A stretch of DNA of 64,000 nt from Janthinobacterium saanense (GTDB lineage: Bacteria; Pseudomonadota; Gammaproteobacteria; Burkholderiales; Burkholderiaceae_D): the NCBI RefSeq assembly GCF_014200675.1, contig NZ_JACHCI010000011.1, positions 1 through 64,000 of the forward strand. Direction: 5' to 3'. Positions 54,476-64,000 of the stretch are shown here, one piece after another (within the stretch, counting starts at the first letter, position 1; the number at the start of each line of letters is the position of its first letter). Below the pieces are notes generated by a model that saw only the letters and a program-made list of their open reading frames with translations, did not search any database and was not told the DNA's origin. Both the position numbers and the translations under genes were made by a program.

Positions 54476-55063
54476 ATGAAAAAATTCTACAGATTCAGGC
54501 GCTGGCTGTTCGCGCCGCTGGTCTACCTGGCCGCCATTTTCCTGCTGATCGAGGAATGGCTGTGGGCTACCGGTGCGCGCATCATGCAGGTGGTGGCGCA
54601 GTTTCCGCCATTACACGCGCTGGAAGCGTGGATCAAGCGTTTGCCGCCCTACTGGGCGTTGGCCGTGTTTGTGTTGCCGGCCATCTTGTTGTTCCCCGTC
54701 AAGCTGCTGGCCTTGCTGGCGATTGCGCGCGGCCATGCTTTTTCCGGCATCGGCGTAATCGTCGCCGCCAAGCTCGGTGGCGCCGCTGCCGTGGCGCGCC
54801 TGTACAGCCTCACCCGCCCTACCCTGCTCAGTCTGCCATGGTTTGCGCGCTGGCACGGCCTGTTCATGCAAACCAAGGACCGCTGGATCGCCCGCTTGCG
54901 CGCCACGCGCCCGTGGCGCCGGGTCAGCCGTTTCTCTGCCGCGCTGGGCCGCGCACGGCGCGCCTGGTGGGCACGCCTGCGGGCAACAGTGCCTAGCCGC
55001 CATGATTTGCGCCCGGCCCGCGTACTGCGCCGCTTCACGGCTTTTTGGCGGGCGCGGCGCTGA
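54476..55063 (+). CDS. Basic membrane protein of unknown function, coupled to a histidine kinase
   Basis: A 195-residue protein with two to three hydrophobic segments in the first half (about 11-32, 60-80 and 83-105) and a C-terminal tail very rich in Arg, Ala and Trp (RATRPWRRVSRFSAALGRAR and on). No family was recognised. GGAG lies four bases before the ATG. Its stop overlaps the kinase start (TGATG), so both are made together. Since the kinase has no membrane segment, this protein could serve as its membrane partner; that is a guess from order alone. Confidence 0.75.
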   Translation: MKKFYRFRRWLFAPLVYLAAIFLLIEEWLWATGARIMQVVAQFPPLHALEAWIKRLPPYWALAVFVLPAILLFPVKLLALLAIARGHAFSGIGVIVAAKLGGAAAVARLYSLTRPTLLSLPWFARWHGLFMQTKDRWIARLRATRPWRRVSRFSAALGRARRAWWARLRATVPSRHDLRPARVLRRFTAFWRARR

Positions 55064-56583
55064 TGAACAACAAGCTGCCCCGGCTGGCCCCGGCCATGCA
55101 AGCGTCGCCAGCAGAAATCTATCTGTACGACGCCACTACCCTGCAGTTGCTCGATACGAGCCAGGCCGCGCGCGACAATCTGGGCTATAGCCAGCAAGAA
55201 CTGGCCGCGCAGACTGCCTTGAGCCTGGCGCCGCAGCTATCAGCAGAGCAACTGGCCGCAGTCATCGACACGCTGGACGACACCATCGGCGCGCAGGCCA
55301 CGCTGCAGGTGCAGCAGCGGCGCCGTGACGCCAGCTTGTACCCCTTGAGCTTGCGCCTGTCGCGCGCCGACCGCCATGGCCGCGCGCTGCTGCTGGCCGT
55401 CGCCGACGAACTGCCCACGCAGCAAACGGCGGCCAGCGCCCTGGCCCAGGTGCAATCGCGCTTCAACGCCATCGTGTCCAATACGCCGGGACTGGTGTAC
55501 CAGTTTTGCCTGCACGCAGATGGACAGACCGCCTTTCCCTATCTCAGCGATGGCTGCCAGGCGCTGCTGGGCTTGAACCCGGTGCAGCTGCACGCACAGC
55601 CTGAGCTGTTTTTAGAGCTGATTTTGGCCGACGACCGGAGCTCCTATCTGGAGGCCATGCAGATATCGAAACGCAGCTTGTGGAGCTGGAACTGGGAAGG
55701 CCGCATCTGGGTGGATGCCTGGAAAGACGTGAAATGGATCAACCTGCGCGCCACACCACGCGCCCTGCTGGACGGCACGGTGCAGTGGGAAGGCATCATG
55801 AGCAACATCACGGAAAGCCGGCTCGAGCAGATCGAAGTGCGTTTGTCGCGGGCCCGCCTGGCCGAGCTGACGGCGCATATCGACAAGGTCAAGGAACATG
55901 AGCGCACGCGCATCGCGCGTGAATTGCATGACGACCTGGGCGGCAACTTGACGGCCATCAAGATGGCCATGGCCATGCTGGCGCGGCGCTTGCCACCCGA
56001 CAACCCTGTGCTGCAGGAAAAAGCCGACTATGTCGATGCCCTGGTGGACCGCACCATCGACGCCGTGCACCGCATTTCGCTGGACTTGCGCCCGTCCATG
56101 CTGGACCTGGGCCTGGTCGCCGCGCTCGACTGGCAAGTGCAGGAATTCGCGCGCCAGGCCGGCATCGAATGCAATTTTACGGCCAGCCACCCGGATATCG
56201 CACTGGAACTGGACCAGGCGACCAGCCTGTTCCGCATCGCCCAGGAGGCGCTGACGAACATCGCCAAGCATGCGCAGGCGAGCCGTGTCAGCGTGCGCCT
56301 GGGCCTGCAGCGCCAGCATTTGAGCCTGAAGATCAGCGACAATGGCGTGGGACTGCGCACCAGCGACCGCGCCAAACCGCTCTCTTTCGGCATCCGCGGC
56401 ATGGCCGAGCGTGCGAATGCCCTCGGTGGCAGCATGAGCCTGACGGACGCGCCCGGCGGCGGCACTATCCTGAGCATAAAAGTCAGGCTATCTGCGCCGC
56501 GAGAGGCGATAATAGCGGCTGCAGACCATGGCCCTACGCGTGCCGGCTCGCAGCAAGACCAGGACGGACACGGCCTGGCCTAG
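55063..56583 (+). CDS. Cytosolic PAS sensor histidine kinase (HisKA_3 type)
   Basis: A 506-residue kinase without transmembrane segments. Two PAS-like regions (about 15-120 and 128-250) precede a short coiled coil and the HisKA_3 phospho-acceptor H289 in RTRIARELHDDLGGNL; the ATPase domain has an N-box at LFRIAQEALTNIAKHA and G-boxes at DNGVGL and GIRGMAERANALGG. I chose the ATG at 55063, which overlaps the previous stop. It pairs with the response regulator 27 bases downstream. Confidence 0.93.
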   Translation: MNNKLPRLAPAMQASPAEIYLYDATTLQLLDTSQAARDNLGYSQQELAAQTALSLAPQLSAEQLAAVIDTLDDTIGAQATLQVQQRRRDASLYPLSLRLSRADRHGRALLLAVADELPTQQTAASALAQVQSRFNAIVSNTPGLVYQFCLHADGQTAFPYLSDGCQALLGLNPVQLHAQPELFLELILADDRSSYLEAMQISKRSLWSWNWEGRIWVDAWKDVKWINLRATPRALLDGTVQWEGIMSNITESRLEQIEVRLSRARLAELTAHIDKVKEHERTRIARELHDDLGGNLTAIKMAMAMLARRLPPDNPVLQEKADYVDALVDRTIDAVHRISLDLRPSMLDLGLVAALDWQVQEFARQAGIECNFTASHPDIALELDQATSLFRIAQEALTNIAKHAQASRVSVRLGLQRQHLSLKISDNGVGLRTSDRAKPLSFGIRGMAERANALGGSMSLTDAPGGGTILSIKVRLSAPREAIIAAADHGPTRAGSQQDQDGHGLA

Positions 56584-56610
56584 GCTAACTTGAAAAGAAA
56601 CAATGCAGTT

Positions 56611-57258
56611 ATGAAAGAAAAAGCCACTATCCGGGTATTTATTGCTGACGATCATGCGATCGTGCGCGAAGGCCTGAAGCAAATCCTGGCCGATACCAAA
56701 GACATCATCGTGGCTGGCGAAGCGGAAAGCGCGCATGACGCTGTCAAGCTGTTCCGTGGTTCCAAGTGCCAGGTGATGCTGCTCGACATTTCCCTGCCCG
56801 ACCGCAGTGGTATCGATGTGCTCAAGCAAATCAAGAAGGAAAAACCGGAACTGGCCGTGCTGATGCTGTCCATGCACCGCGAAGACCAGTATGCGATCCG
56901 TTCGCTCAAGGCGGGCGCGGCCGGCTACCTGACCAAGCAGAGCGCGCCGCGCGAACTGGTCACCGCCATCCGCCAGGTGGCCGGCGGCTTGAAATACATC
57001 AGCGCCTCGCTGGCCCAGGCGCTGGCCAACACGGTGGGCGAAGACCATGAAACAGCGCCGCACGAAACCTTGTCGGACCGCGAATACCAGACCTTGATCA
57101 TGATCGCCACAGGCAAGACGGTGGGCGCGATTGCCGAAGAGCTGAAGTTGTCCGTGAAGACCGTCAGCGAATACCGCGCGCGGCTGCTGGTCAAGATGAA
57201 GCTGAAAAACAGTGCCGAACTGACCCATTACGCAATACGAAACGAATTAGTAGACTAG
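56611..57258 (+). CDS. LuxR/NarL-family response regulator
   Basis: A 215-residue regulator: receiver (acidic pair in FIADDHAIV, phospho-acceptor D59 in VMLLDISLPDRSG, Lys in YLTKQ) and a LuxR-type helix-turn-helix (about 148-210; LSDREYQTLIMIATGKTVGAIAEELKLSVKTVSEYRARLL). The ATG at 56611 gives the usual family start; an in-frame TTG at 56590 would add seven residues, and neither has a strong ribosome-binding site. It is the cognate partner of the upstream kinase. Targets are unknown. Confidence 0.93.
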   Translation: MKEKATIRVFIADDHAIVREGLKQILADTKDIIVAGEAESAHDAVKLFRGSKCQVMLLDISLPDRSGIDVLKQIKKEKPELAVLMLSMHREDQYAIRSLKAGAAGYLTKQSAPRELVTAIRQVAGGLKYISASLAQALANTVGEDHETAPHETLSDREYQTLIMIATGKTVGAIAEELKLSVKTVSEYRARLLVKMKLKNSAELTHYAIRNELVD

Positions 57259-57378
57259 CTTTGGCAACGGTATCGGGCGAATTGGATGGACTTCTCAGCG
57301 CTACTCGCACTATAAGTTCTTTGCCAACTAGCATATCATGGGGACAATTAGCAAATACCCAAAAAAGGCTGTGCCTAC

Positions 57379-59025
57379 ATGTCCAGTAAATTGCCTTCCC
57401 CGCCAGCAAACGCTACCGCTGGCGCCACGTCCACGAATTCAGCTGCAGGTGCAACTGCAATGAATCCGGTTGACATCGCGCGCGAAGCATTTCGCCGCCT
57501 GGCGACGCGGCGCATCGCGCCCACGCCCGGCGCCTACCGCGATATCTACAATGAAATCGCCGGCATCAGTGAAGCGGCCGAGGCTGCTCCTGCCGCCGTG
57601 CTGGCAGCCAGCGCACCGAGCGAGATCGGCGCGGAACACGTGTTGACGCAATTTGCCACCAAGCTAAGCGAATCGGCGGGCGAACTGGGCGATTTTGGCA
57701 AGCGCTTCCAGCGTGCGCTGAAGGCCCGCGACTGGGACAGTTATGCACGCGCGCTGGCGCAACTGGCTGAAAAACAGACCAGGAAAGGCGGCGGCATCGA
57801 GTTGCCGCCACTGCCAGATGGTGAACAGACGCGCACCCTGCGCGAATTGCTGAGCCGCACCCTGAGCTTTGCCGTCGCCACCTTGCTGACAGGCACGCCG
57901 GCCCTGGTGGACGAAGCCGAATCGCTGGGCACCGCCATCAAGCAAGCCCATACGGAAGATGCGCTGAACGAAGCGGCCGTGCGCCTGAAGCAGCTGTGTT
58001 ACCAGATCGAATTGAAAAGCGGCGATACGGCGGAACAGCAGGAACTGCTGCTGCGCCTGTTCAAGTTGCTGTTAGACAATGTCAGCCAGTTGCTGGACGA
58101 TGACAGCTGGCTGCGCGGCCAGGTCGATGCCGTGCAAAACCTGATCGCCGGACCGCTGGACCAGCGCGCGCTGGAAGACGCCACGCGCAGCCTGAAGGAA
58201 GTCATCTACAAGCAAGGCCAGCTCAAACATAGCTTGTCGGACGTCAAGCTGACGGTCAAGAACATGATGATGACCTTTATCGACCGCCTGGGCCAGGTGG
58301 CGGCCAGCACGGGCGACTTCCATGAAAAAATCGGCAGTTATTCAGACAAGATCAGCCAGGCAGAAAATATCAGCGACCTGAACCTGGTGCTGGACGAAGT
58401 GCTGCGTGAAACGCGGCTGGTGCAGAACGAAGCATTGCTGGCGCGCGACAAGATGGTGCTGGCACGCCAGGAAGTGCAGGATGCGGAACAACGCATCCAC
58501 ACGCTGGAAGCAAAACTGCAGCATATGAGCGAGCTGGTGCGTGAAGACCAGTTGACTGGTAGCCTGAACCGGCGCGGCCTGGAAGACGTGTTTGAGCGCG
58601 AGACGGCCCGCTCCGACCGGCGCGGCACGCCGCTGTGCATCGCCATCCTGGACCTGGACGATTTCAAGCGCCTCAACGATACCTACGGCCACCTGGCCGG
58701 CGATGCCGCTCTGAAACACCTGGTAAAAATCGTCAAGGAAACCCTGCGCTCGATGGATGTCATCGCCCGTTTCGGCGGCGAGGAATTCCTGATCCTGCTG
58801 CCAGAAACGACGGTCGAGGCCGCATCCTCGACCATGACCCGGCTGCAGCGCGAACTGACGCGCCATTTCTTCCTGCATGAAAACGAAAAAGTCTTGATCA
58901 CTTTTTCGGCCGGCGTGGCCCTGCGCCACCCGAATGAAGATCAAAATGAACTGGTCAAACGCGCCGACCGCGCCATGTACCAGGCCAAGCAATCGGGCAA
59001 GAACCGGGTGGTGGTGGCGGACTGA
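57379..59025 (+). CDS. Diguanylate cyclase with a long helical N-terminal domain
   Basis: A 548-residue protein. Residues 28-330 form a mostly helical domain of unknown function, and 345-390 are likely coiled coil (ARDKMVLARQEVQDAEQRIHTLEAKL). The GGDEF domain (about 388-548) has active motif RFGGEEF (466-470) and an inhibitory RxxD site (RSMD, 457-460). It should make c-di-GMP with product inhibition. There is no membrane segment. It follows the response regulator gene by 120 bases and has a terminator after it. Confidence 0.93.
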   Translation: MSSKLPSPPANATAGATSTNSAAGATAMNPVDIAREAFRRLATRRIAPTPGAYRDIYNEIAGISEAAEAAPAAVLAASAPSEIGAEHVLTQFATKLSESAGELGDFGKRFQRALKARDWDSYARALAQLAEKQTRKGGGIELPPLPDGEQTRTLRELLSRTLSFAVATLLTGTPALVDEAESLGTAIKQAHTEDALNEAAVRLKQLCYQIELKSGDTAEQQELLLRLFKLLLDNVSQLLDDDSWLRGQVDAVQNLIAGPLDQRALEDATRSLKEVIYKQGQLKHSLSDVKLTVKNMMMTFIDRLGQVAASTGDFHEKIGSYSDKISQAENISDLNLVLDEVLRETRLVQNEALLARDKMVLARQEVQDAEQRIHTLEAKLQHMSELVREDQLTGSLNRRGLEDVFERETARSDRRGTPLCIAILDLDDFKRLNDTYGHLAGDAALKHLVKIVKETLRSMDVIARFGGEEFLILLPETTVEAASSTMTRLQRELTRHFFLHENEKVLITFSAGVALRHPNEDQNELVKRADRAMYQAKQSGKNRVVVAD

Positions 59026-59049
59026 ATACAGTCTACTGGCGCCAGCAAG

Positions 59050-59084
59050 ATGCCGTCCCGCCGTCAGGCTGGGCGGCATTTTTT
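59050..59084 (+). terminator. Intrinsic terminator after the diguanylate cyclase gene
   Basis: ATGCCG-T-CCC (59050-59059) pairs with GGG-CGGCAT (59071-59079) around an 11-nt loop, followed by TTTTTT. Confidence 0.88.
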
Positions 59085-59167
59085 ATTTCGCCATATGATG
59101 CTATGGCAGAGCAGGCATTTGCGCTCCGTGCCGGCCATCCAACCATTGATCCAAAGGAAATAAAACC

Positions 59168-60061
59168 ATGAAAAAAGCCCTGGCATTTGCTGCCTGGCTG
59201 GCGGTCAGCACCGCCGCCAGTGCCGCCAGCACCACCGTCACACCCGACGCCGTGCCAGACGGCCCCGTCGCGCGCACTTTCCACGTCGGCGCGCTTGAAG
59301 TGATTGCACTGCGCGACAAGGTGCGCACCATCCCCAACGACGGCAAAGTCTTCGGCGCCGAGAACGGCACCGCCGCCGTGGCCGCCGTGCTGGCAGAGGC
59401 CGGGGCAGCCACCGACCACATCGACCTGAGCGTCGACGCACTGCTGGTCAAGGACGGTGCAAAAACCATCCTGCTCGACACCGGCCTCGGCCCCGCCGCG
59501 CAGGGCTTGCTGCTAGCCAGCCTGAAGCAGACCAGCTACACGCCGGAACAAATCACCGACGTGCTGATCACCCATGTGCACGGCGACCACGTCGGCGGCC
59601 TGGTCACATCCGACGGCACGCAGGCTTTCGCGAAAGCCATCGTGCATATCTCGGCGCCCGACTGGGCATGGCTGCAGGAACAAGCGAACATGGCGGCGCT
59701 GGTCAAGGTCATCTCGCCCCAAGTGGTGACATTCGCGCCCGGCGACCAGGTGGCGCCCTCCATCCGCTCGCTGTCGCTGAAGGGACACACGCCTGGCCAC
59801 GTCGGTTACCAGATCGTCTCGGGCAAGGCCCGGCTGCTCGACGTGGGCGACCTGGTCCACAACCCGATTCTGTCGCTGGCCAAACCCGGCTGGATCATCA
59901 GCTTCGACAAGGACCGCACGCAAGGCGCCACCACCCGCCGCGCCGAGCTGGCCAAGCTGGCGGCCGACCACGAAATCATCTTCGCGCCGCACTTCCCCTT
60001 CCCGGGCATCGGCACGATCAAGGCGGTGGGCGACCATTTCGTCTGGCAGCCAGACAACTGA
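59168..60061 (+). CDS. Secreted metallo-beta-lactamase-fold hydrolase
   Basis: A 297-residue precursor with a signal peptide (MKKALAFAAWLAVSTAASAAS, cleavage near 21). The metal site is THVHGDHVGG (about 137-146) with later His in GHTPGHVGY, an Asp in LLDVGDLVHN, and a final His in FAPHFPFPG. This order is that of the MBL-fold hydrolase group that includes lactonases and related enzymes; the substrate is not evident. It acts in the periplasm or outside the cell. It is a single gene. Confidence 0.88.
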   Translation: MKKALAFAAWLAVSTAASAASTTVTPDAVPDGPVARTFHVGALEVIALRDKVRTIPNDGKVFGAENGTAAVAAVLAEAGAATDHIDLSVDALLVKDGAKTILLDTGLGPAAQGLLLASLKQTSYTPEQITDVLITHVHGDHVGGLVTSDGTQAFAKAIVHISAPDWAWLQEQANMAALVKVISPQVVTFAPGDQVAPSIRSLSLKGHTPGHVGYQIVSGKARLLDVGDLVHNPILSLAKPGWIISFDKDRTQGATTRRAELAKLAADHEIIFAPHFPFPGIGTIKAVGDHFVWQPDN

Positions 60062-60076
60062 AGCGCCAGTAACAGA

Positions 60077-60129
60077 CAAGGCGCTGGCGATCTGACGGTC
60101 CAATTGACAGCGTCCGCACCAGCGCCTTG
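60077..60129. terminator. Long inverted repeat between convergent genes
   Basis: CAAGGCGCTGG (60077-60087) pairs with CCAGCGCCTTG (60119-60129) around a 31-nt loop. There is no T-run. It lies between the 3' ends of the MBL-fold gene and the methyltransferase gene and may act as a weak two-way terminator or stabilise the transcripts. Confidence 0.4.
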
Positions 60130-60192
60130 CGCGCATAATGTTTCTCTATGTATATTTAATGTTTTATACCTGATTGGCGAAGGATTGCCACT

Positions 60193-61404
60193 TCAGCGAT
60201 AAGGATGCTCATCGGCAAAGAAATCGATCAAGCCTCCCTCGTGCTCAATCAGGATGGACTTGGCGACAATGCCTTCGCGCGCCATTTCTGCGGCGATATC
60301 GCGGGCGCGCCATTGCGTGGGGATGATGACCACGTCGACCGGCTGCGCCTTGAGCACGTCGCGGTAAACGATTTCCTGGCCCAGGCCCGGCACGAAAGTA
60401 CCAGCCTTATCCGGATCTGAGTCGACCACCAGCGGGAAACGCAGGGCGTCGGCGCCGAACTGGTGCATGAAAGCGGCGGCCTTGCCCGTGCCGCCCCAGA
60501 TGGCCACGCGTTGACCGCTGGCAGCCAGGGAATCGAGTTGGGCGGCAATGGCTTTCCGGCTGCGCTGGGCGGCAGCCGCAAAGGCGTTGCTGCGGCGCGC
60601 CTGCTCGCGCAGGGCATTGGGCATCTGCAGGCGCACCAGCGCATACACCACCTCACCGTCATAACCATGCGCCAGTTGCACCACCTCGCCCGCCCGCTGC
60701 ATCAAGCTACGGAACGATTTCGTGGTGAAATGCGACATATGCTCATAGAAAAAATCGGCCAGGCGGCCGGTGGCAAAAACACGGTCAATGCAAGGCACTT
60801 CGGCAAACAGCCAGCACTCTTTATCCGAGCGCGAGGCGGCCCATGACATCTGCTCGACCAGCGCGGCTGGATCAGTCAGGTGTTCCAGCACATGGCGTAT
60901 CACCAACGCATCGGGAGCGAACTCGGGCAAGTCCTGCAGCGGCTGGAAGTAGCGCGCGTGAAACTCCACGCCGCGTCCTGTTTCCGGCGTGGCATTCGGG
61001 TCGAAGCCGATGAAACGCCCCTGCTCTCCGCGCGCATCAGCCAGCGCACGCACGAAATGGCCTTCGCCGCAACCGATATCGATGACAGTGGGCGATGACG
61101 GCAACTGTGCCAGCAGCACATCGCGCGTATCGGCCAAATGCCCTTTCCATATCCCTCCCATGTTGAACATTCGGTTGGGGTTGTCCTGATAGGGAATGGC
61201 GTCATAGGAAAAAGCGCGGTTCCACACATGCGTACATTGCGGACACTGCACGAAATCATGCGGCTGGGGAGCCATCGCCTGCGCTTCAGCCGCGCTCGCT
61301 GGCCAGCCCAGGGTTGCCAGCGCCTGATGGCCGCCGTCAAAAAATGCCGCCGCCACGGTATGGGCACACACAGGGCAGACTGCTGGGAGTAATTGCTGTT
61401 TCAT
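60193..61404 (-). CDS. SAM-dependent sugar C-methyltransferase-like protein
   Basis: A 403-residue protein of three parts: an N-terminal zinc-binding region (CPVC at 10-13 and CPQC near 54-57), a class I methyltransferase core ([15 protein letters not shown], about 105-119), and a C-terminal Rossmann-like domain ([19 protein letters not shown], then [15 protein letters not shown]). This layout is that of the TylC3-type C-methyltransferases that act on nucleotide-linked deoxy-ketosugars, though no deoxysugar genes are seen here. It overlaps the upstream epimerase gene by four bases. Confidence 0.85.
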   Translation of the reverse strand: MKQQLLPAVCPVCAHTVAAAFFDGGHQALATLGWPASAAEAQAMAPQPHDFVQCPQCTHVWNRAFSYDAIPYQDNPNRMFNMGGIWKGHLADTRDVLLAQLPSSPTVIDIGCGEGHFVRALADARGEQGRFIGFDPNATPETGRGVEFHARYFQPLQDLPEFAPDALVIRHVLEHLTDPAALVEQMSWAASRSDKECWLFAEVPCIDRVFATGRLADFFYEHMSHFTTKSFRSLMQRAGEVVQLAHGYDGEVVYALVRLQMPNALREQARRSNAFAAAAQRSRKAIAAQLDSLAASGQRVAIWGGTGKAAAFMHQFGADALRFPLVVDSDPDKAGTFVPGLGQEIVYRDVLKAQPVDVVIIPTQWRARDIAAEMAREGIVAKSILIEHEGGLIDFFADEHPYR

Positions 61405-62339
61405 GCAAAGATCACTTTCTTGAAATAGGCGATAGTTTCTTTCAAGCCATCATGCAGGCTGACTTTGGGCTCCCATTCCAGCGCGGCACGCGCCTTGCCG
61501 ATATCGGGCTGGCGGCGCACGGGATCGTCGGCGGGCAAGGGGCGAAACACCAGTTCACTTTTTGAGTCCGTCAGGCGCAGCACCAGTTCGGCCAACTCGC
61601 GTATGGTGAACTCGGCTGGATTGCCCAGGTTCATGGGGCCGATTTCCTGCGTCTGGTTCATCATGCGCACCATGCCCTCGATCAAGTCATCGACATAGCA
61701 GAACGAGCGCGTCTGCTGGCCATCGCCATACAGGGTGATCGGTTCGCCACGCAGGGCTTGCACGATGAAGTTGCTGACCACACGGCCGTCGTTTGGATGC
61801 ATGCGCGGACCATAGGTATTAAAGATGCGCACCACACGGATATCCACGGCCGACTGGCGATGGTAATCGAAAAACAGGGTTTCGGCGCAGCGTTTTCCCT
61901 CGTCATAGCAGGCGCGCGGTCCGATGGGATTGACATGTCCCCAATAGTCTTCGCGTTGCGGATGCACTTGCGGGTCACCGTACACTTCCGAGGTGGACGC
62001 CTGCAGGATGCGCGCACGCTTGCGCTTGGCCAGGCCCAGCATATTGATGGCCCCCAGCACGGACGTCTTGGTGGTCGAGGTAGGATCATTCTGATAATGC
62101 ACAGGGCTGGCGGGGCAGGCCAGGTTGTAGATACGGTCCACTTCCACATACAGAGGGAGCCAGACGTCGTGACGCAGCAGTTCGAAGCGTTTATGCCCCA
62201 GCAGGTGGCGGATATTATCCTTGCTGCCTGTGTAAAAATTATCCACGCATAGCACATCGTGTCCATCGGCAATCATGCGGTCGCACAGGTGGGAGCCAAG
62301 GAAACCTGCACCGCCGGTAATCAGTGTCGTTCTTGACAT
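61401..62339 (-). CDS. UDP-glucuronate decarboxylase / UDP-xylose synthase-like SDR
   Basis: A 312-residue extended short-chain dehydrogenase. It has the nucleotide motif [19 protein letters not shown], the catalytic Thr-Ser-Glu region [10 protein letters not shown], YxxxK in YDEGKRCAE, and the family signature [22 protein letters not shown]. The pattern [16 protein letters not shown] is typical of UDP-xylose synthases, which oxidise and decarboxylate UDP-glucuronate. It overlaps both neighbours (TAATG with the upstream gene), so the three form a tight operon for surface carbohydrate. Confidence 0.9.
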   Translation of the reverse strand: MSRTTLITGGAGFLGSHLCDRMIADGHDVLCVDNFYTGSKDNIRHLLGHKRFELLRHDVWLPLYVEVDRIYNLACPASPVHYQNDPTSTTKTSVLGAINMLGLAKRKRARILQASTSEVYGDPQVHPQREDYWGHVNPIGPRACYDEGKRCAETLFFDYHRQSAVDIRVVRIFNTYGPRMHPNDGRVVSNFIVQALRGEPITLYGDGQQTRSFCYVDDLIEGMVRMMNQTQEIGPMNLGNPAEFTIRELAELVLRLTDSKSELVFRPLPADDPVRRQPDIGKARAALEWEPKVSLHDGLKETIAYFKKVIFA

Positions 62340-64000
62340 TATTGCGCTCCTTTCAGGGCAAGCGTCGCCATTTTCTCATGCCACATACCCCAAAGCGCCT
62401 CTTCAAAATGGCGCGCAAAGCGGGCAGCGTCATACAGCGGCGAAGCCAGCACCTGCTGGCGCAAACGCTGGCGCAAGGCAGACAGCGCCTCCAGATTTCT
62501 CGCAAACTGGCAGGCCTTCGCCACATAGTCAGCGTCATCACTGGCGATCCAGTTCGGCAAACCGGCATTGTGCAGGATGGATTCGCCCAGGTGGGAAAGA
62601 AAATCGCTGCCGCGGCGCGTCACGATTGGCACCCCCATCCATAGCGCCTCCATGCTGGTGGTGCCACCTGGATAGGGAAAGGGGTCGAGCACGATGTCGG
62701 CCTGCTGATAAGACTCCAGCATCTGCTGTCGCGTACCAGTGCCTTCCATGCGCAAGCGCTGAACCTCGATGCCGTGGCTGGCAAAGCGCGCCGCGGTACG
62801 CGCCCGTACGGCGGCATCGTCCAGCTGCTTGGTCTTGAGGAACAGGCGTGACTGGGGTACGGCATGCAGGATGCGCGACCAGGCAGCCACGACAGCATCA
62901 TTCATTTTCGTCAGGTTATTGAGACAGGCAAATGTCACATAACCATTTTCCAGCGCCGGCAACGCGGTAACATCGACCTGGAAGCGCGGCTCCGTAAAGC
63001 ATAAATAGCTATCAGGCATACGCCATATTTTTTCGACAAAATGTTCTGTTTCAGTGAATGGCGCGACATAGGTATCGGCCAGCAGATAATCCATTTCCTG
63101 CATGCCCGTTGTCGCAAAATAACCTAGCCAGCTGATCTGCACGGGAGCCGGGCGCCAGGCAAACACGGGCAAACCGTTGTTACCGGTATGGCCGGCCAGA
63201 TCCAACAGCATGTGCACGCCATCGTTTTCAATCAGTTTTGCCGCTGAGTAATCATCCATGCCGGCAATCGGCCGCCAGGCGGCGAAATAGGGTACCAAGC
63301 GCGCCGTCACGGTATCAACATGCACGACGGTGGGATAGGCAATCAATTCCACACGCTGTGGATCAAGCTGGCCCAACAAGGCTTCCAGGAAATGGCCGAC
63401 CGGATGGTTGCTCAAGTCGCCAGACACCATGCCGATACGCAGGCGCCGCGGCTGCGCACTGCACGACCAGTGTGTAAACGGCGTACTCGCCTTGCTGCTG
63501 GCAGCCTTCCCAAAACGCAATGCGTCGGCAAAACGCTTTGCCTTCGTGGCGCGTGCATGGTAGTTTTGCATCAATAATAAATTGCTATGAGCAAGCAAAT
63601 ATCCTGGCTCCATGGCCATGGCATTGCGGCACGCCGTTTCAGCCGCACTCATATTGCCCAATTCTTGCAGGATCACCGCCAGATTGTGCTGCACGCTAGG
63701 ATCACCGGGGAAATAGCGCGCCGCCTTTTGCATGCAGGGCAAGGCTTCGCGCGCACGACGCTGTTGCAGCAAGGTTGCGCCCAGCAGTTTCCATCCATAG
63801 CCGTGACGCGGCTGTTTCCTGGTTATCAGGCGCGCCTCTTGCTCTACCTCCGCATAGCGCCCTTGTCCGAACAGAGCAATCAGCCGCTCCAGTTTCTGCT
63901 CCTCGTCCGATGTATCGTTGACGGGTTTCTCAGTGGCGATGGTCGAGACGACCTCGACACCATCGATTTTGCGCTGTAGCTGGTCAGCCCAGATGTTATC
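62339..64000 (-). CDS. TPR-containing glycosyltransferase of the GT41 (O-GlcNAc transferase-like) type, 5' end cut
   Basis: The frame is open across the right edge; 553 residues are visible. TPR repeats (about visible residues 35-145; [51 protein letters not shown]) precede a GT41-type catalytic part (from about 180): [46 protein letters not shown], and the C-terminal [26 protein letters not shown]. It may glycosylate protein or a cell-surface glycan. It is the upstream member of the three-gene operon; the start lies outside the window. Confidence 0.9.
   Translation of the reverse strand, partial: DNIWADQLQRKIDGVEVVSTIATEKPVNDTSDEEQKLERLIALFGQGRYAEVEQEARLITRKQPRHGYGWKLLGATLLQQRRAREALPCMQKAARYFPGDPSVQHNLAVILQELGNMSAAETACRNAMAMEPGYLLAHSNLLLMQNYHARATKAKRFADALRFGKAASSKASTPFTHWSCSAQPRRLRIGMVSGDLSNHPVGHFLEALLGQLDPQRVELIAYPTVVHVDTVTARLVPYFAAWRPIAGMDDYSAAKLIENDGVHMLLDLAGHTGNNGLPVFAWRPAPVQISWLGYFATTGMQEMDYLLADTYVAPFTETEHFVEKIWRMPDSYLCFTEPRFQVDVTALPALENGYVTFACLNNLTKMNDAVVAAWSRILHAVPQSRLFLKTKQLDDAAVRARTAARFASHGIEVQRLRMEGTGTRQQMLESYQQADIVLDPFPYPGGTTSMEALWMGVPIVTRRGSDFLSHLGESILHNAGLPNWIASDDADYVAKACQFARNLEALSALRQRLRQQVLASPLYDAARFARHFEEALWGMWHEKMATLALKGAQ

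Overview
The window reads as chromosomal DNA of a high-GC betaproteobacterium, most likely Oxalobacteraceae (the Janthinobacterium, Massilia and Duganella group). This is inferred from the gene families, the gmk-rpoZ-spoT order, a metal-independent KdsA, an Entner-Doudoroff cluster with HexR, and a large Tad pilus locus with Burkholderiales-type extra genes. No rRNA, tRNA or CRISPR array was seen.

Layout. 1-5.3 kb: the end of an IS4-type transposase, kdsA, yggX, a membrane protein, rpiA, and a receiver/CheC/diguanylate-cyclase signalling operon. 5.4-7.8 kb: a membrane histidine kinase overlapping a LuxR-type response regulator. 8.0-19.9 kb: one long Tad (Flp pilus) operon with three Flp-like pilins, a PAP2 protein, TadV, an ICMT-like methyltransferase, an AAA+ ATPase, CpaB, the secretin, a lipoprotein, TadZ, TadA, TadB and TadC. 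Then come an IS1595-type transposase and, on the opposite strand, tadG, tadF and tadE.

23.6-34.7 kb: central carbon metabolism. edd-eda runs on the minus strand, pgi with an SMP-30-type lactonase on the plus strand, then cheV, then zwf-hexR-tal. HexR-like operators lie before edd, pgi and zwf, so this looks like one locally encoded, HexR-controlled Entner-Doudoroff module: glucose-6-P enters through Zwf, an SMP-30 protein may act as the lactonase, and Edd and Eda make pyruvate and glyceraldehyde-3-P. 34.7-43.2 kb is accessory: a lipoprotein, a D-cysteine-desulfhydrase-like enzyme, two tandem PL7 polysaccharide-lyase-like lipoproteins, a GlpQ-type phosphodiesterase behind tandem Pho boxes, an MCP and a transglutaminase/TPR lipoprotein.

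43.2-53.0 kb: housekeeping genes hemW, rdgB, rph, yicC, gmk, rpoZ and spoT. Between yicC and gmk lies a 2.6 kb insert with an AT-rich stretch, a truncated gene, a cysteine-rich lipoprotein, a small hypothetical gene and a frameshifted DoxX gene. 53.0-60.1 kb: a RAYT transposase beside a REP-like palindrome, greB, a membrane protein/histidine kinase/response regulator operon, a diguanylate cyclase and a secreted metallo-beta-lactamase-fold protein. 60.2-64 kb: a surface-carbohydrate operon of a GT41-type glycosyltransferase (cut by the window edge), a UDP-xylose-synthase-like enzyme and a methyltransferase.

The strongest candidates for something new are the Tad locus with an unattached ICMT-like methyltransferase, a PAP2 protein, an AAA+ ATPase and a pilin-like protein lacking Glu5; the insert between yicC and gmk; and the PL7 pair that lacks the usual catalytic histidine.
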